DNA from: Candidatus Omnitrophota bacterium | GTDB taxonomy: Bacteria; Omnitrophota; Omnitrophia; Omnitrophales; Aquincolibacteriaceae | Direction of reading: 5' to 3' | Assembly (NCBI GenBank): GCA_023819025.1 | Contig: JAMWDC010000182.1 | Span: 1 to 5,126 of the forward strand | Length of the DNA: 5,126 bases | Shown here: piece after piece, positions 1-5,126 of the stretch | Position numbering within the stretch: position 1 is the first letter of the stretch | How the letters are laid out: each line of letters opens with the position of its first letter | The notes under the pieces: model-generated | Told to the model about the DNA's origin: nothing | Databases searched by the model: none | The model's input: the letters and a program-made list of their open reading frames with translations, nothing else | Position numbers and translations under genes: made by a program

Positions 1-408
1 GACGGCAAGCGGTGTCCGCAGCTCATGAGAGGCCACAGAGAGAAATTCGTGTTTGAGTTCATCGAATTTTTCTGTCGGTGCGGGCATACTTACGGCGCCA
101 AGGATGAGGGCATATTTTCTTCGCAGATGGAGCAGAAAAAAAGCCGGAATACTGGCGAGAATCATCCATGCAAGCTCGAGGATCGGATCAGGCCACGGCG
201 GATTAAAGACGGCTTGAAACAAAAAGGTGATCGCGGTTAGAAAGATCAGAAACAAAATGGAAAAAGCGAAAAAATGTCGATGGGAGGAATTACAAATAAT
301 GGCGTTGCCGATGGGAACAAAGACATTCAGATAAAAGAAAGCTGCGCAGATATGGCCAAAGACATGTATCTGACCTGCTGAAACCGTCTGTCCCAACAAT
401 GAACTCAT
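1..408 (-). CDS. Membrane-bound sensor histidine kinase, N-terminal part (C-terminus beyond the window)
   Basis: Reading from the ATG at 408-406 gives 136 codons, open to the window edge with no stop. Residues about 16-40, 46-68 and 76-95 are strongly hydrophobic and look like three membrane segments. The last is followed by a basic LRRKY at 95-99, as expected for a cytoplasmic boundary. Residues 118-136 match the HisKA dimerisation/phospho-acceptor box: LKHEFLSVASHELRTPL, with His128 as the predicted phosphorylated residue. No extracytoplasmic sensor domain fits between the helices, so sensing is probably within or close to the membrane (inference). The ATP-binding HATPase domain must lie beyond position 1. 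An in-frame stop at 424-426 and no other start in between fix this ATG, although its Shine-Dalgarno is weak. The gene begins 47 bp after the response regulator stop, on the same strand, so it is probably co-transcribed with it and its partner. The signal cannot be told from the sequence. Confidence 0.92.
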   Translation of the reverse strand, partial: MSSLLGQTVSAGQIHVFGHICAAFFYLNVFVPIGNAIICNSSHRHFFAFSILFLIFLTAITFLFQAVFNPPWPDPILELAWMILASIPAFFLLHLRRKYALILGAVSMPAPTEKFDELKHEFLSVASHELRTPLAV

Positions 409-455
409 AGCAACTCGACAAGCCTAATTAAAAGCGGTGCATCCGGATCGCCGGT

Positions 456-1076
456 TCAGCTTTCTTCGGTACCCGGGGTACGTTTCCCTTTGTGATTCCT
501 GAAACGTTCGATTAATTGAATCAACTGATCGCCCGAAAAAGGCTTGGTTAGAATCTCATCCACTCCGGAATCTCTAATCCTGTCGCGGTCTGTGTCAGTT
601 CGAAGACCAGTCACGGCCACAAGAGGGACATCCCGAAAACGGGGGTCCTGTCGTACAAAACGGGCAAATTCAAATCCGTCGAGCTCGGGCATTAAGAAGT
701 CAAGGAGAATGAGGTCCGGACGTTCTTCAACGAGTTTCGCGCCCGCTGTAAAACCGTTGGTCACTTCGATTAAGCGAAGACTTGAGACGCCAGAGAGCAT
801 ATCACGGATAAGTTCGAGCATTTCGGTCTCATCATCGACCGCCAATATGACAAACTCCTTACGTTTCTCGAGTTCTTCCTCTCCCTGCCAAGGCAGATTG
901 TAATTTTGTGCAAAATGGACCAATTCTTCATGTTCGATCCGTCGATGCCCACCGACGGTCGTATAACATTTGAATTTGCCTCCCTCGATCCAGCGAATCA
1001 CCGTAATCGGGGTAACCCCAAGTAATTTCGCCACTTCATGTGTCGTATATAACTTTTTGGTTTGTGCATGACCCAT
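456..1076 (-). CDS. Response regulator with N-terminal excisionase/MerR-like HTH and C-terminal receiver domain
   Basis: The product is 206 aa. Residues about 10-47 form a MerR/excisionase-type helix-turn-helix: a YTTHEVAKLLGVTPITVIRW helix pair followed by a wing with GGHRRI. After a charged linker (about 62-74) comes a complete receiver domain (about 75-195). It has the acidic pair Asp81/Asp82, phospho-acceptor Asp126 in LLDFLMP, the switch Thr156 in VTGL and Lys178 in TKPF, so all residues needed for phosphorylation are present. The domain order is the reverse of OmpR- or NarL-type regulators. It is expected to be a cytoplasmic DNA-binding regulator phosphorylated by the kinase encoded just downstream. 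Two ATGs are possible, at 1082 and 1076. The SD AAGAGGG (1084-1090) lies only 1 nt from the first but 7 nt from the second, so 1076 was chosen. A promoter at 1141-1169 fits. Target genes are unknown. Confidence 0.93.
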   Translation of the reverse strand: MGHAQTKKLYTTHEVAKLLGVTPITVIRWIEGGKFKCYTTVGGHRRIEHEELVHFAQNYNLPWQGEEELEKRKEFVILAVDDETEMLELIRDMLSGVSSLRLIEVTNGFTAGAKLVEERPDLILLDFLMPELDGFEFARFVRQDPRFRDVPLVAVTGLRTDTDRDRIRDSGVDEILTKPFSGDQLIQLIERFRNHKGKRTPGTEES

Positions 1077-1083
1077 GGTCATT

Positions 1084-1090
1084 CCCTCTT
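1084..1090 (-). promoter_or_regulatory. Ribosome binding site that decides the response regulator start
   Basis: The minus strand reads AAGAGGG. It sits 7 nt before the ATG at 1076 but only 1 nt before the in-frame ATG at 1082, so the downstream ATG is the better start and the protein is 206 rather than 208 aa. Confidence 0.7.
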
Positions 1091-1140
1091 AATTTGGAAG
1101 CGAAAGTTATGTCAACATTGTTCCTTTTGTTTCAATTTTA

Positions 1141-1169
1141 AGTATAACTGCGAAATATAACAGATTCAA
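1141..1169 (-). promoter_or_regulatory. Predicted sigma70-type promoter of the response regulator/kinase unit
   Basis: The minus strand has a -35 TTGAAT (1169-1164, four of six consensus bases), a 17-bp spacer and a -10 TATACT (1146-1141, five of six). Transcription would start near 1134, giving a leader of about 58 nt before the ATG at 1076. The -35 lies inside the inverted repeat GATTCAAATC (1163-1172), which could be an operator (inference). Confidence 0.6.
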
Positions 1170-1261
1170 ATCACGGGATAAATTATTTACCTTCCATAGC
1201 TCCAACCCTTTCAGCATAAAGGAATTACAAAAAACATATTTCCAGAGGGTTTACTGATTTT

Positions 1262-1304
1262 AAGAAAAATGAAAACCAACTTCGTGAAGAGGACACCTCA
1301 TTTT
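1262..1304 (-). terminator. Weak candidate terminator downstream of csp
   Basis: On the minus strand, AAAATGA (1304-1298) pairs with TCATTTT (1272-1266), extendable by two G-U pairs. Nested within the 25-nt loop is a small CTTCACGAAG hairpin. The 3' arm runs into a T-rich tail (TTTTTCTT, 1269-1262). The stem is AT-rich and the loop long, so efficiency is doubtful, but this is one of the few hairpin-plus-T-tract candidates between csp and the regulator promoter. Confidence 0.25.
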
Positions 1305-1343
1305 GGAAATTTTTTTAAAACATTAAGATTTTCGACTTGTAGG

Positions 1344-1404
1344 AAAAACTTGGTCTTGGCAAAGTTTCTAACACCGCGGGGCTTGCCGTTCCGAAAGTTA
1401 GAAC
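1344..1404 (-). other. Two overlapping, mutually exclusive hairpins (candidate RNA switch or ncRNA element)
   Basis: On the minus strand, TTCTAAC (1403-1397) can pair with GTTAGAA (1372-1366) around a GC-rich 24-nt loop. The 3' arm of that stem overlaps AGAAACTT (1369-1362), which can pair with AAGTTTTT (1351-1344) to form a second hairpin ending in a T run. Only one can form at a time, as in anti-terminator/terminator pairs. No gene follows directly, so the role is unknown, and chance pairing in an AT-rich spacer is possible. Confidence 0.3.
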
Positions 1405-1537
1405 AATAATGCCCGGAAAATCTCGGAAATGACAAAAGGCTTATCTGTGAGGATGGACTGGAAGTTCGGGATGATCCCACTCAAGTCGAATGACTTTGAT
1501 ACCCTAGGAAATATTTGAATCTCAAGACAGCGGGAAA

Positions 1538-1753
1538 TTACTTTGCCCGAGTCACATTAACAGCGTGTTCGCCTTTGGGACCTTGCGTAATTTCAAATTC
1601 GACAACATCACCTTCATTCAGGGTTTTGAATCCATCCATTTGAATGGATGAAAAATGCACAAACACATCCTTCCCACTGGATGAACCACCGTCGGGCGTT
1701 ATGAACCCGTAACCCTTCTTATTACTAAACCACTTCACAACACCTCTGGCCAT
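1538..1753 (-). CDS. csp: Cold shock protein, CspA family (single-strand nucleic-acid-binding OB fold)
   Basis: The 71-aa product covers the whole cold-shock domain, the usual size for bacterial Csp proteins. RNP1 is visible as KGYGFI at residues 13-18 and RNP2 as VFVHF at 30-34. The opening VVKWFSNKKGYGFI and the ending AVNVTRAK are typical. Csp proteins bind RNA or single-stranded DNA in the cytoplasm and act as RNA chaperones or antiterminators (family knowledge). The loop between the RNP motifs, DGGSSSGKD at 21-29, is about three residues longer than in E. coli CspA as I recall it. The frame extends upstream to 1819, but the ATG at 1753 has a strong SD (AAGGAG, 6-nt spacing) and begins the conserved domain, so it was chosen. 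It has its own promoter at 1885-1912 and a predicted leader of about 125 nt, a common trait of cold-inducible csp genes. Whether this copy is cold-inducible cannot be told. Confidence 0.96.
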   Translation of the reverse strand: MARGVVKWFSNKKGYGFITPDGGSSSGKDVFVHFSSIQMDGFKTLNEGDVVEFEITQGPKGEHAVNVTRAK

Positions 1754-1759
1754 GTCTTT

Positions 1760-1765
1760 CTCCTT
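1760..1765 (-). promoter_or_regulatory. Strong ribosome binding site of csp
   Basis: The minus strand reads AAGGAG, 6 nt before the ATG at 1753. It rules out the longer frame that starts near 1819. A short inverted repeat, TAAGAAATCTTA, lies just upstream and could form a small hairpin next to it. Confidence 0.85.
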
Positions 1766-1792
1766 ATCCGTAAGATTTCTTAAATCAGCCTG

Positions 1793-1834
1793 AAAAACAA
1801 AAGAACCGCAAGCGATCACTCACCTGCGGCTTCT
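1793..1834 (-). promoter_or_regulatory. Attenuator-like hairpin with U-rich tract in the csp leader
   Basis: In the minus-strand transcript, AGAA(G)CCGCA (1834-1825) pairs with TGCGGTTCT (1810-1802): nine base pairs with one bulged G around a 14-nt loop. The U-rich stretch UUUGUUUUU (1801-1793) follows directly. It lies between the csp promoter and start codon, 39 nt before the ATG, so readthrough or refolding would be needed for expression. It may be an attenuator or a thermosensitive leader structure (inference). Confidence 0.4.
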
Positions 1835-1871
1835 ATCCAATTCACGTTCTAAACATAAACATGTTCATCGC

Positions 1872-1883
1872 CAACTCTAGTTG
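1872..1883. repeat. 12-bp palindrome spanning the predicted csp transcription start
   Basis: CAACTCTAGTTG consists of perfect 5-bp arms around a 2-bp centre. It begins one base after the -10 box and covers the predicted +1 near 1878, a typical repressor-operator position. No binding protein is identified. Confidence 0.35.
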
Positions 1884-1884
1884 A

Positions 1885-1912
1885 AGTATAACATATGGCA
1901 AAGGTCTGTCAA
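1885..1912 (-). promoter_or_regulatory. Strong sigma70-type promoter of csp
   Basis: The minus strand has a perfect -35 TTGACA (1912-1907), a 16-bp spacer and a -10 TATACT (1890-1885, five of six consensus bases). The predicted start is near 1878, which gives a csp leader of about 125 nt. This is the best promoter-like match I found in the window. Confidence 0.85.
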
Positions 1913-1915
1913 ATT

Positions 1916-1927
1916 GATTCTTGAATC
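1916..1927. repeat. 12-bp palindrome just upstream of the csp -35 box
   Basis: GATTCTTGAATC has perfect 5-bp arms around TT and lies three bases upstream of the -35. A related repeat, GATTCAAATC (1163-1172), covers the -35 of the response regulator promoter. It is a candidate regulator site, unproven. Confidence 0.35.
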
Positions 1928-1987
1928 GGTGTCCTGAAAAATCTTACATTCGTTAAATTCCTCACATCCATTAATCCGGTAATCCAG

Positions 1988-2014
1988 AAAAAGTTAACCG
2001 TACCTTAAACGGTT
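1988..2014 (-). terminator. Intrinsic terminator after miaA
   Basis: On the minus strand, AACCGT (2014-2009) and ACGGTT (2001-1996) form a 6-bp stem around a 7-nt loop, followed by AAC and five T (1992-1988). It begins 15 nt past the miaA stop and precedes the csp promoter. The short stem and T run make it a modest terminator, but the position fits the end of the rsfS-argS-miaA operon. Confidence 0.55.
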
Positions 2015-2029
2015 CCATCAGTACTTGAA

Positions 2030-2995
2030 CTATCTTTTTCCGGGTGATGAACATTGGGGCAGGACGCCCATCTCGCAAGATAATAGACGGATAATCTTAT
2101 CGCTTAGTGTAGCGACCGTGTCTCCTGCCTGCCATTCAACCCAAGTAATTCCCTCCTCTCTCTTGAACCAAGTGACTTGGCGTTTGGCAAGATGCCGGGT
2201 ATTCCTAACGATCTGGCCCCTAGCTTCATTCAGCGATATTTTTCCTTCGAAGGCATGAAAAATTTCCTTATACCCGACAGCGCTTGATGCCGTCTTGGAA
2301 AGTTTCTCGCAAAATAGTCGTTTCGCCTCGCGCACAAGGCCTTGGCGGAACATGGTGTCAACCCTTTTTTGGATCTCAGCATAAAGCAATTCCCTAGGTT
2401 TCTTGATTCCGATCACCCTCGGATGAAAGCCAAGGGATGCAAGAGTTTTTCTCCCTTGATACCAATCCGACGGTCTTTTTCCGGAGGCCTCATAAATCTC
2501 GAGGGCCCGTATGATCCTGCGTTTATCTCGGGGTTGAATTTGAGTGGCACGGACGGGATCGATCTTTAAAAGTTTTTCGTAGAGAAAAGATACCCCATGG
2601 TCTCGTGCTTGCTTCTCAAGCACCCTTCGAATATTGGGATAAGCACCCGGCTGCCCGGAAAGGCCCTGAATCAGCACCCGCACGTAAAGCCCGCTTCCGC
2701 CAACAACAATGGGGATGTTCCCTCTCCGGATCACTTCACGAATCTTTTTGATTGCCTTCTTCCGGTAATCAAAAGCGGAAAAGGAACGGGATGCCGGAAC
2801 AATGTCGATCAAATGATGAGGGACTCGCCTTCGTTCGGCCTGAGACGGTTTAGCCGTACCGATATCCATGCCGCGGTAAACCTGCATGGAATCCGCGGAG
2901 AGGATCTCGCCGCCCAGACGCCGGGCAATCCGGATGGCAATTTTGGACTTTCCCGTGGCCGTCGGTCCGACCAGAAAAATGACAAGGGGTTTCAC
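2030..2995 (-). CDS. miaA: tRNA dimethylallyltransferase (IPP transferase)
   Basis: MiaA transfers a dimethylallyl group from dimethylallyl diphosphate to N6 of A37 in tRNAs that read codons beginning with U, improving codon pairing. The 321-aa product has the P-loop GPTATGKS at residues 10-17. SADSMQVYRGMDIGTAKP at 33-50 contains the conserved Asp35, which matches the catalytic base of the family. Also present are VPHHLIDI (58-65), GGSGLYV (99-105), RDKRRIIRALEIY (156-168), AVGYKEI (239-245) and the C-terminal signature TRHLAKRQVTWF (266-277). Length and motifs indicate a complete enzyme. The start is a GTG at 2995-2993 that overlaps the argS stop as GTGA. The SD is weak, so translational coupling to argS is likely. 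The last ~12 residues are unconserved as far as I can judge. A weak terminator follows at 1988-2014. hfq, its neighbour in enterobacteria, is not next to it here. Confidence 0.97.
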   Translation of the reverse strand: MKPLVIFLVGPTATGKSKIAIRIARRLGGEILSADSMQVYRGMDIGTAKPSQAERRRVPHHLIDIVPASRSFSAFDYRKKAIKKIREVIRRGNIPIVVGGSGLYVRVLIQGLSGQPGAYPNIRRVLEKQARDHGVSFLYEKLLKIDPVRATQIQPRDKRRIIRALEIYEASGKRPSDWYQGRKTLASLGFHPRVIGIKKPRELLYAEIQKRVDTMFRQGLVREAKRLFCEKLSKTASSAVGYKEIFHAFEGKISLNEARGQIVRNTRHLAKRQVTWFKREEGITWVEWQAGDTVATLSDKIIRLLSCEMGVLPQCSSPGKR

Positions 2996-4659
2996 ATGGA
3001 ATCCGGTTGGGAAATACCAAGAACTTCAAGACCGTTTCTGAGAACAATCCGGACGGCGTCGACCAGGAGTAAACGCGCGCCCGTAAGATCTTTGTTCTCT
3101 GTGACGACTCGATGAAACTGATAAAATCGATGAAAGCAACTCGCCAATTCCTTCAAATAATCCGAAACCACATAAGGCTCCAAGGTTTTACTGGCCTGGA
3201 TCAAAACGTCCGGATACTCGGAGATTAACTTCATCAGGCTGATCTCTTCCTGGCTTTGAAGGAGTTCGGGATTTACCTTGTCAGTGACCGGTTGATCGGC
3301 AAATCGAAGCAAGCTTGCGATTCGGGCATGACCGTATTGCAAGTAATACACGGGATTTTCTTCCGACTTTTGTTTGGCCAGTTCCAAGTCAAAATCCAGA
3401 TGGCTTTCAACCCGACGCATCACAAAGAAACAACGGGCGGCATCCACTCCCACCTCTTTAAAGAGTTCCCGCAAGGTTACAAACTCCCCGGCCCGGGTGG
3501 ACATCCGAACCGGCTGTCCTTGGCGGTAAAGGGTCGTCAGCTGGACAATCCGGATATCGATTTCTTCGGCGGAATGTCCGAGGGCCTGACAGCCTGCCTT
3601 AAGGCGCGTCACATAGCCATGATGATCCGGTCCCCACAAATTGATCAACCAGTTATAGCCCCTTTCGAATTTATGACGGTGGTAAGCGATGTCTGGAGCC
3701 AAGTAGGTATATTCTCCGGAGGATTTTTTGACTACGCGGTCTTTATCGTCGCCGAAAGCGCTCGAACGGAACCAAACCGCACCATCCTTCTCATAAAGAA
3801 AATCGCGGTCCTTCAAGAAATGAAGACCCTGTTCGACCGCATTCGTCTTATATAAAGAATCTTCACTGAAGTAATGATCAAAAGTAACACGAATCGCTGT
3901 GAGATCTTCCCGAATCCCTTTCATGATCTCATCCGCAGCAAACTGGCTGCAGAAACGAATGGCATCTTCCCGCTTTTCTTTCAGGAGAGTGTCTGATTTT
4001 ACCGCCAGCAATTTTTGGGCGATCTCCACCAAATAACTCCCTTGATAGCCATCCGCCGGCACGGCACTTGGTTGACCCAGCAGTTCACCATATCGGGCCC
4101 ATAAACTTTCCCCCAGCAAATGCATTTGGCGGCCAGCATCGTTCAAATAATATTCCGTGGTCACCATATGGCCCGTGGTCTTAAGAATTCGGGCGAGCGC
4201 GTCGCCGACTGCAGCCTGACGGCCGTGCGCAATGGTCAGGGGGCCCGTTGGATTGGCACTGACAAATTCCAAAAGCACCTTCCGGCCGCACCCGTAATTG
4301 GACTCGCCATAATGCTTGCCCTTTCGATGGACCTCAAGAATAATTCGAGCAAGGGCCGTCTTGGTCATGTAGAAATTGATAAAACCGCCTCCAGCCACTT
4401 CCAGACGGTCAATGACTTTTGTTTTCTCTTTACGCTGAATTTCGTTCTCAAGAAGAAGCACAAGTTCGTCCGCAACGAGGTTGGGTTTTTCGCGGACGTA
4501 CCGCGCAAGCTTAAAGGCAATGTTGGAGGCAAAATTGCCGTGGGCGGGATCCTTGGTCACCACGAGTTCGTAATCAAACGATTCGGGCAAAGAAATGCCC
4601 TTGCGTTTCGAATACTCACTCAGGGTTCGATTCAGAAGATCGAGCAGGACCTCGTTCAT
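2992..4659 (-). CDS. argS: Arginyl-tRNA synthetase (class I)
   Basis: ArgRS charges tRNA(Arg) with arginine in the cytoplasm. The 555-aa product shows the N-terminal additional domain (about 1-95, with HGNFASNIAFKLA at 40-52), which binds the tRNA D-loop. The Rossmann catalytic core follows: NPTGPL at 136-141, then the HIGH-equivalent motif read as TIAH at 142-145. GPDHHG lies at 343-348 and the KMSKS-equivalent RMSTR at 385-389. The DALR anticodon-binding domain (about 436-555) begins near YYLQYGHARI and ends with LEVLGISQPDSM, typical of the family. The first His and the Gly of HIGH are absent, which is notable. The frame opens at 4707, but the ATG at 4659 begins the conserved N-terminus and leaves 23 bp after rsfS. 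The upstream SD (GGTG) is weak. The stop overlaps miaA by four bases, so the genes are probably co-transcribed. Confidence 0.97.
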   Translation of the reverse strand: MNEVLLDLLNRTLSEYSKRKGISLPESFDYELVVTKDPAHGNFASNIAFKLARYVREKPNLVADELVLLLENEIQRKEKTKVIDRLEVAGGGFINFYMTKTALARIILEVHRKGKHYGESNYGCGRKVLLEFVSANPTGPLTIAHGRQAAVGDALARILKTTGHMVTTEYYLNDAGRQMHLLGESLWARYGELLGQPSAVPADGYQGSYLVEIAQKLLAVKSDTLLKEKREDAIRFCSQFAADEIMKGIREDLTAIRVTFDHYFSEDSLYKTNAVEQGLHFLKDRDFLYEKDGAVWFRSSAFGDDKDRVVKKSSGEYTYLAPDIAYHRHKFERGYNWLINLWGPDHHGYVTRLKAGCQALGHSAEEIDIRIVQLTTLYRQGQPVRMSTRAGEFVTLRELFKEVGVDAARCFFVMRRVESHLDFDLELAKQKSEENPVYYLQYGHARIASLLRFADQPVTDKVNPELLQSQEEISLMKLISEYPDVLIQASKTLEPYVVSDYLKELASCFHRFYQFHRVVTENKDLTGARLLLVDAVRIVLRNGLEVLGISQPDSM

Positions 4660-4682
4660 TATGAAAACACCGTTCGGTTCGA

Positions 4683-5015
4683 TCAAAGGCGCGGGGCATC
4701 GCCCCAAAGCCGTTCAAGTCCGTAAAACTCGCGTGTCTTGCGGTAAAAAACGTGAACAATCACCGATCCATAATCCAAGAGGATCCAATGGGGAGTCTCC
4801 AAACCTTCCTCATGCCATAAAGGAACCTTTTTCGTCTTCAGGGCGTCCATCACATGAAGAGCGATGGCCCGGACATGCCGGTCTGAATTCCCGTGCACGA
4901 TCACGAAATAATTCGCAATACTCGTGAGCTTTCTTATATCCAAGATAACGGGATCTTCGGCCTTCTTATCAAGAGCCGCATCCCGTACGAGGAGAGCAAT
5001 CCGTTTTGGCTGCAA
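4683..5015 (-). CDS. rsfS: Ribosomal silencing factor RsfS (Iojap/DUF143 family)
   Basis: RsfS binds ribosomal protein uL14 on the 50S subunit and blocks joining with 30S, slowing translation in starvation (family knowledge). The 110-aa product is a full-length family member. The key signatures are ALDKKAEDPVILDIRKLTSI at residues 14-33, YFVIVHGNSDRHVRAIA at 36-52, the WHEEGLETPHWILLDYG segment at 67-83 and VIVHVFYRKTREFYGLERLW at 85-104. The start is a TTG at 5015-5013. An in-frame stop at 5024-5022 leaves no other normal start before the conserved core. The SD is poor, so expression may be low or coupled to an upstream gene outside the window. argS follows 23 bp later on the same strand. 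In many bacteria rsfS sits beside nadD or rlmH. Its pairing here with argS and miaA keeps the translation theme. Confidence 0.95.
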   Translation of the reverse strand: MQPKRIALLVRDAALDKKAEDPVILDIRKLTSIANYFVIVHGNSDRHVRAIALHVMDALKTKKVPLWHEEGLETPHWILLDYGSVIVHVFYRKTREFYGLERLWGDAPRL

Positions 5016-5126
5016 TCTGGATTAAAACCCTGTTTCCCTTGAATTTTTAATGACTCGTAACCCCAAATCTGATCACCCCATTCTTTCCAAAGCCATTCCG
5101 GCCCCACTTCATCCCTCAATGATTGG
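5016..5126 (-). other. Region upstream of rsfS at the window edge, no assignable gene
   Basis: Only one minus-strand frame is open from the window edge. It runs on into rsfS and stops at 4934, overlapping rsfS by about 80 bp in another frame. Its Trp-rich product matches no family I know. The other two minus frames meet a TGA within the first 20 bases, either of which could be the end of an upstream gene. No good promoter was seen here, so rsfS is probably transcribed from further upstream. Confidence 0.3.

Larger units (their letters stand above)
1170..1537. other. Intergenic region with inverted repeats and no convincing gene
   Basis: This is the part of the csp-to-regulator gap upstream of the promoter at 1141-1169. 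No tRNA, transposon end or credible protein gene was found. The only open frame of any size (1480 to 1298, minus, GTG start) has no good Shine-Dalgarno and a low-complexity Ser/Phe/Lys product. The region holds several potential RNA hairpins on the csp-sense strand: a 7-bp stem with one bulged A near 1478-1496, an overlapping pair at 1344-1404, and an AT-rich one at 1262-1304. It may be a long csp 3' untranslated region or a small-RNA locus (inference). Confidence 0.4.

Noticed and set aside
25..240. 71-codon plus-strand open frame
   Set aside because: It is antisense to the histidine kinase, whose His box and membrane helices are clear in the other strand.
469..481. Perfect inverted repeat GTACCCGGGGTAC at the 3' end of the regulator gene
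   Set aside because: The one-base centre gives a poor hairpin, there is no T tract, and it is explained as coding sequence (TPGT near the C-terminus).
544..903. 119-codon plus-strand open frame rich in Ser and Arg
   Set aside because: It is antisense to the receiver domain of the response regulator; its Ser/Arg-rich composition looks like a by-product of the coding strand.
1087..1115. A perfect minus-strand TTGACA just upstream of the response regulator
   Set aside because: The -10 position 17 bp away reads TTAAGA (two of six) and overlaps the SD, so transcription would start at or past the start codon; the promoter at 1141-1169 is better.
1298..1480. 60-codon minus-strand frame (GTG start) in the intergenic gap
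   Set aside because: It has no Shine-Dalgarno, a low-complexity Ser/Phe/Lys product and no resemblance to a family; its start sits in an inverted repeat.
1754..1819. Longer csp reading frame with 22 extra N-terminal residues
   Set aside because: The strong SD and the conserved MARGVVKWF start place the true start at 1753; the extension is the leader.
2597..3115. 172-codon plus-strand open frame
   Set aside because: It is antisense to miaA and the end of argS; the product shows no family signature.
3256..3855. 199-codon plus-strand open frame
   Set aside because: It is entirely antisense to argS, whose motifs are unmistakable; it has no recognisable domain.
4120..4725. 201-codon plus-strand open frame
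   Set aside because: It is antisense to the N-terminal half of argS and the end of rsfS, with no domain or credible start signal.
4934..5119. Minus-strand open frame running in from the window edge and overlapping rsfS
   Set aside because: It overlaps the well-supported rsfS by about 80 bp in another frame and its Trp-rich product resembles no known family; most likely a chance frame.

Overview
All recognisable genes in this window lie on the minus strand, so the map reads from right (5126) to left (1). The content is bacterial: an rsfS-argS-miaA translation cluster, a CspA-type cold shock gene, and a two-component pair. The base composition is moderate and the signals are ordinary sigma70-type. 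A response regulator with an excisionase/MerR-like HTH in front of its receiver domain is a design I associate with Nitrospirota, NC10 and deltaproteobacterial lineages. This assignment is an inference from family knowledge and is weak.

Right block (about 5015 to 2030): rsfS (ribosomal silencing factor, TTG start), argS (arginyl-tRNA synthetase, 555 aa) and miaA (tRNA dimethylallyltransferase, GTG start). They are tightly packed, with a 23-base gap between rsfS and argS and a GTGA overlap between argS and miaA. A weak intrinsic terminator follows miaA. The block looks like one translation-related operon whose promoter lies outside the window.

Middle (1912 to 1538): a monocistronic cold shock protein gene with a very good TTGACA-16-TATACT promoter, a predicted leader of about 125 nt and a strong Shine-Dalgarno. 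The leader contains a hairpin followed by a U-rich tract that resembles an attenuator. Two 12-bp palindromes bracket the promoter.

Between csp and the next gene is a 455-bp gap (1083 to 1537). No convincing gene is visible in it. It holds several inverted repeats, including two mutually exclusive hairpins, and a promoter at 1141-1169 for the next unit.

Left block (1076 to 1): a DNA-binding response regulator with an N-terminal HTH and a C-terminal REC domain. It is followed 47 bp later by a membrane sensor histidine kinase, cut by the window edge just after its phospho-accepting His box. The pair is probably one operon and a cognate two-component system. No tRNA, rRNA, CRISPR array, insertion sequence or phage gene was seen.
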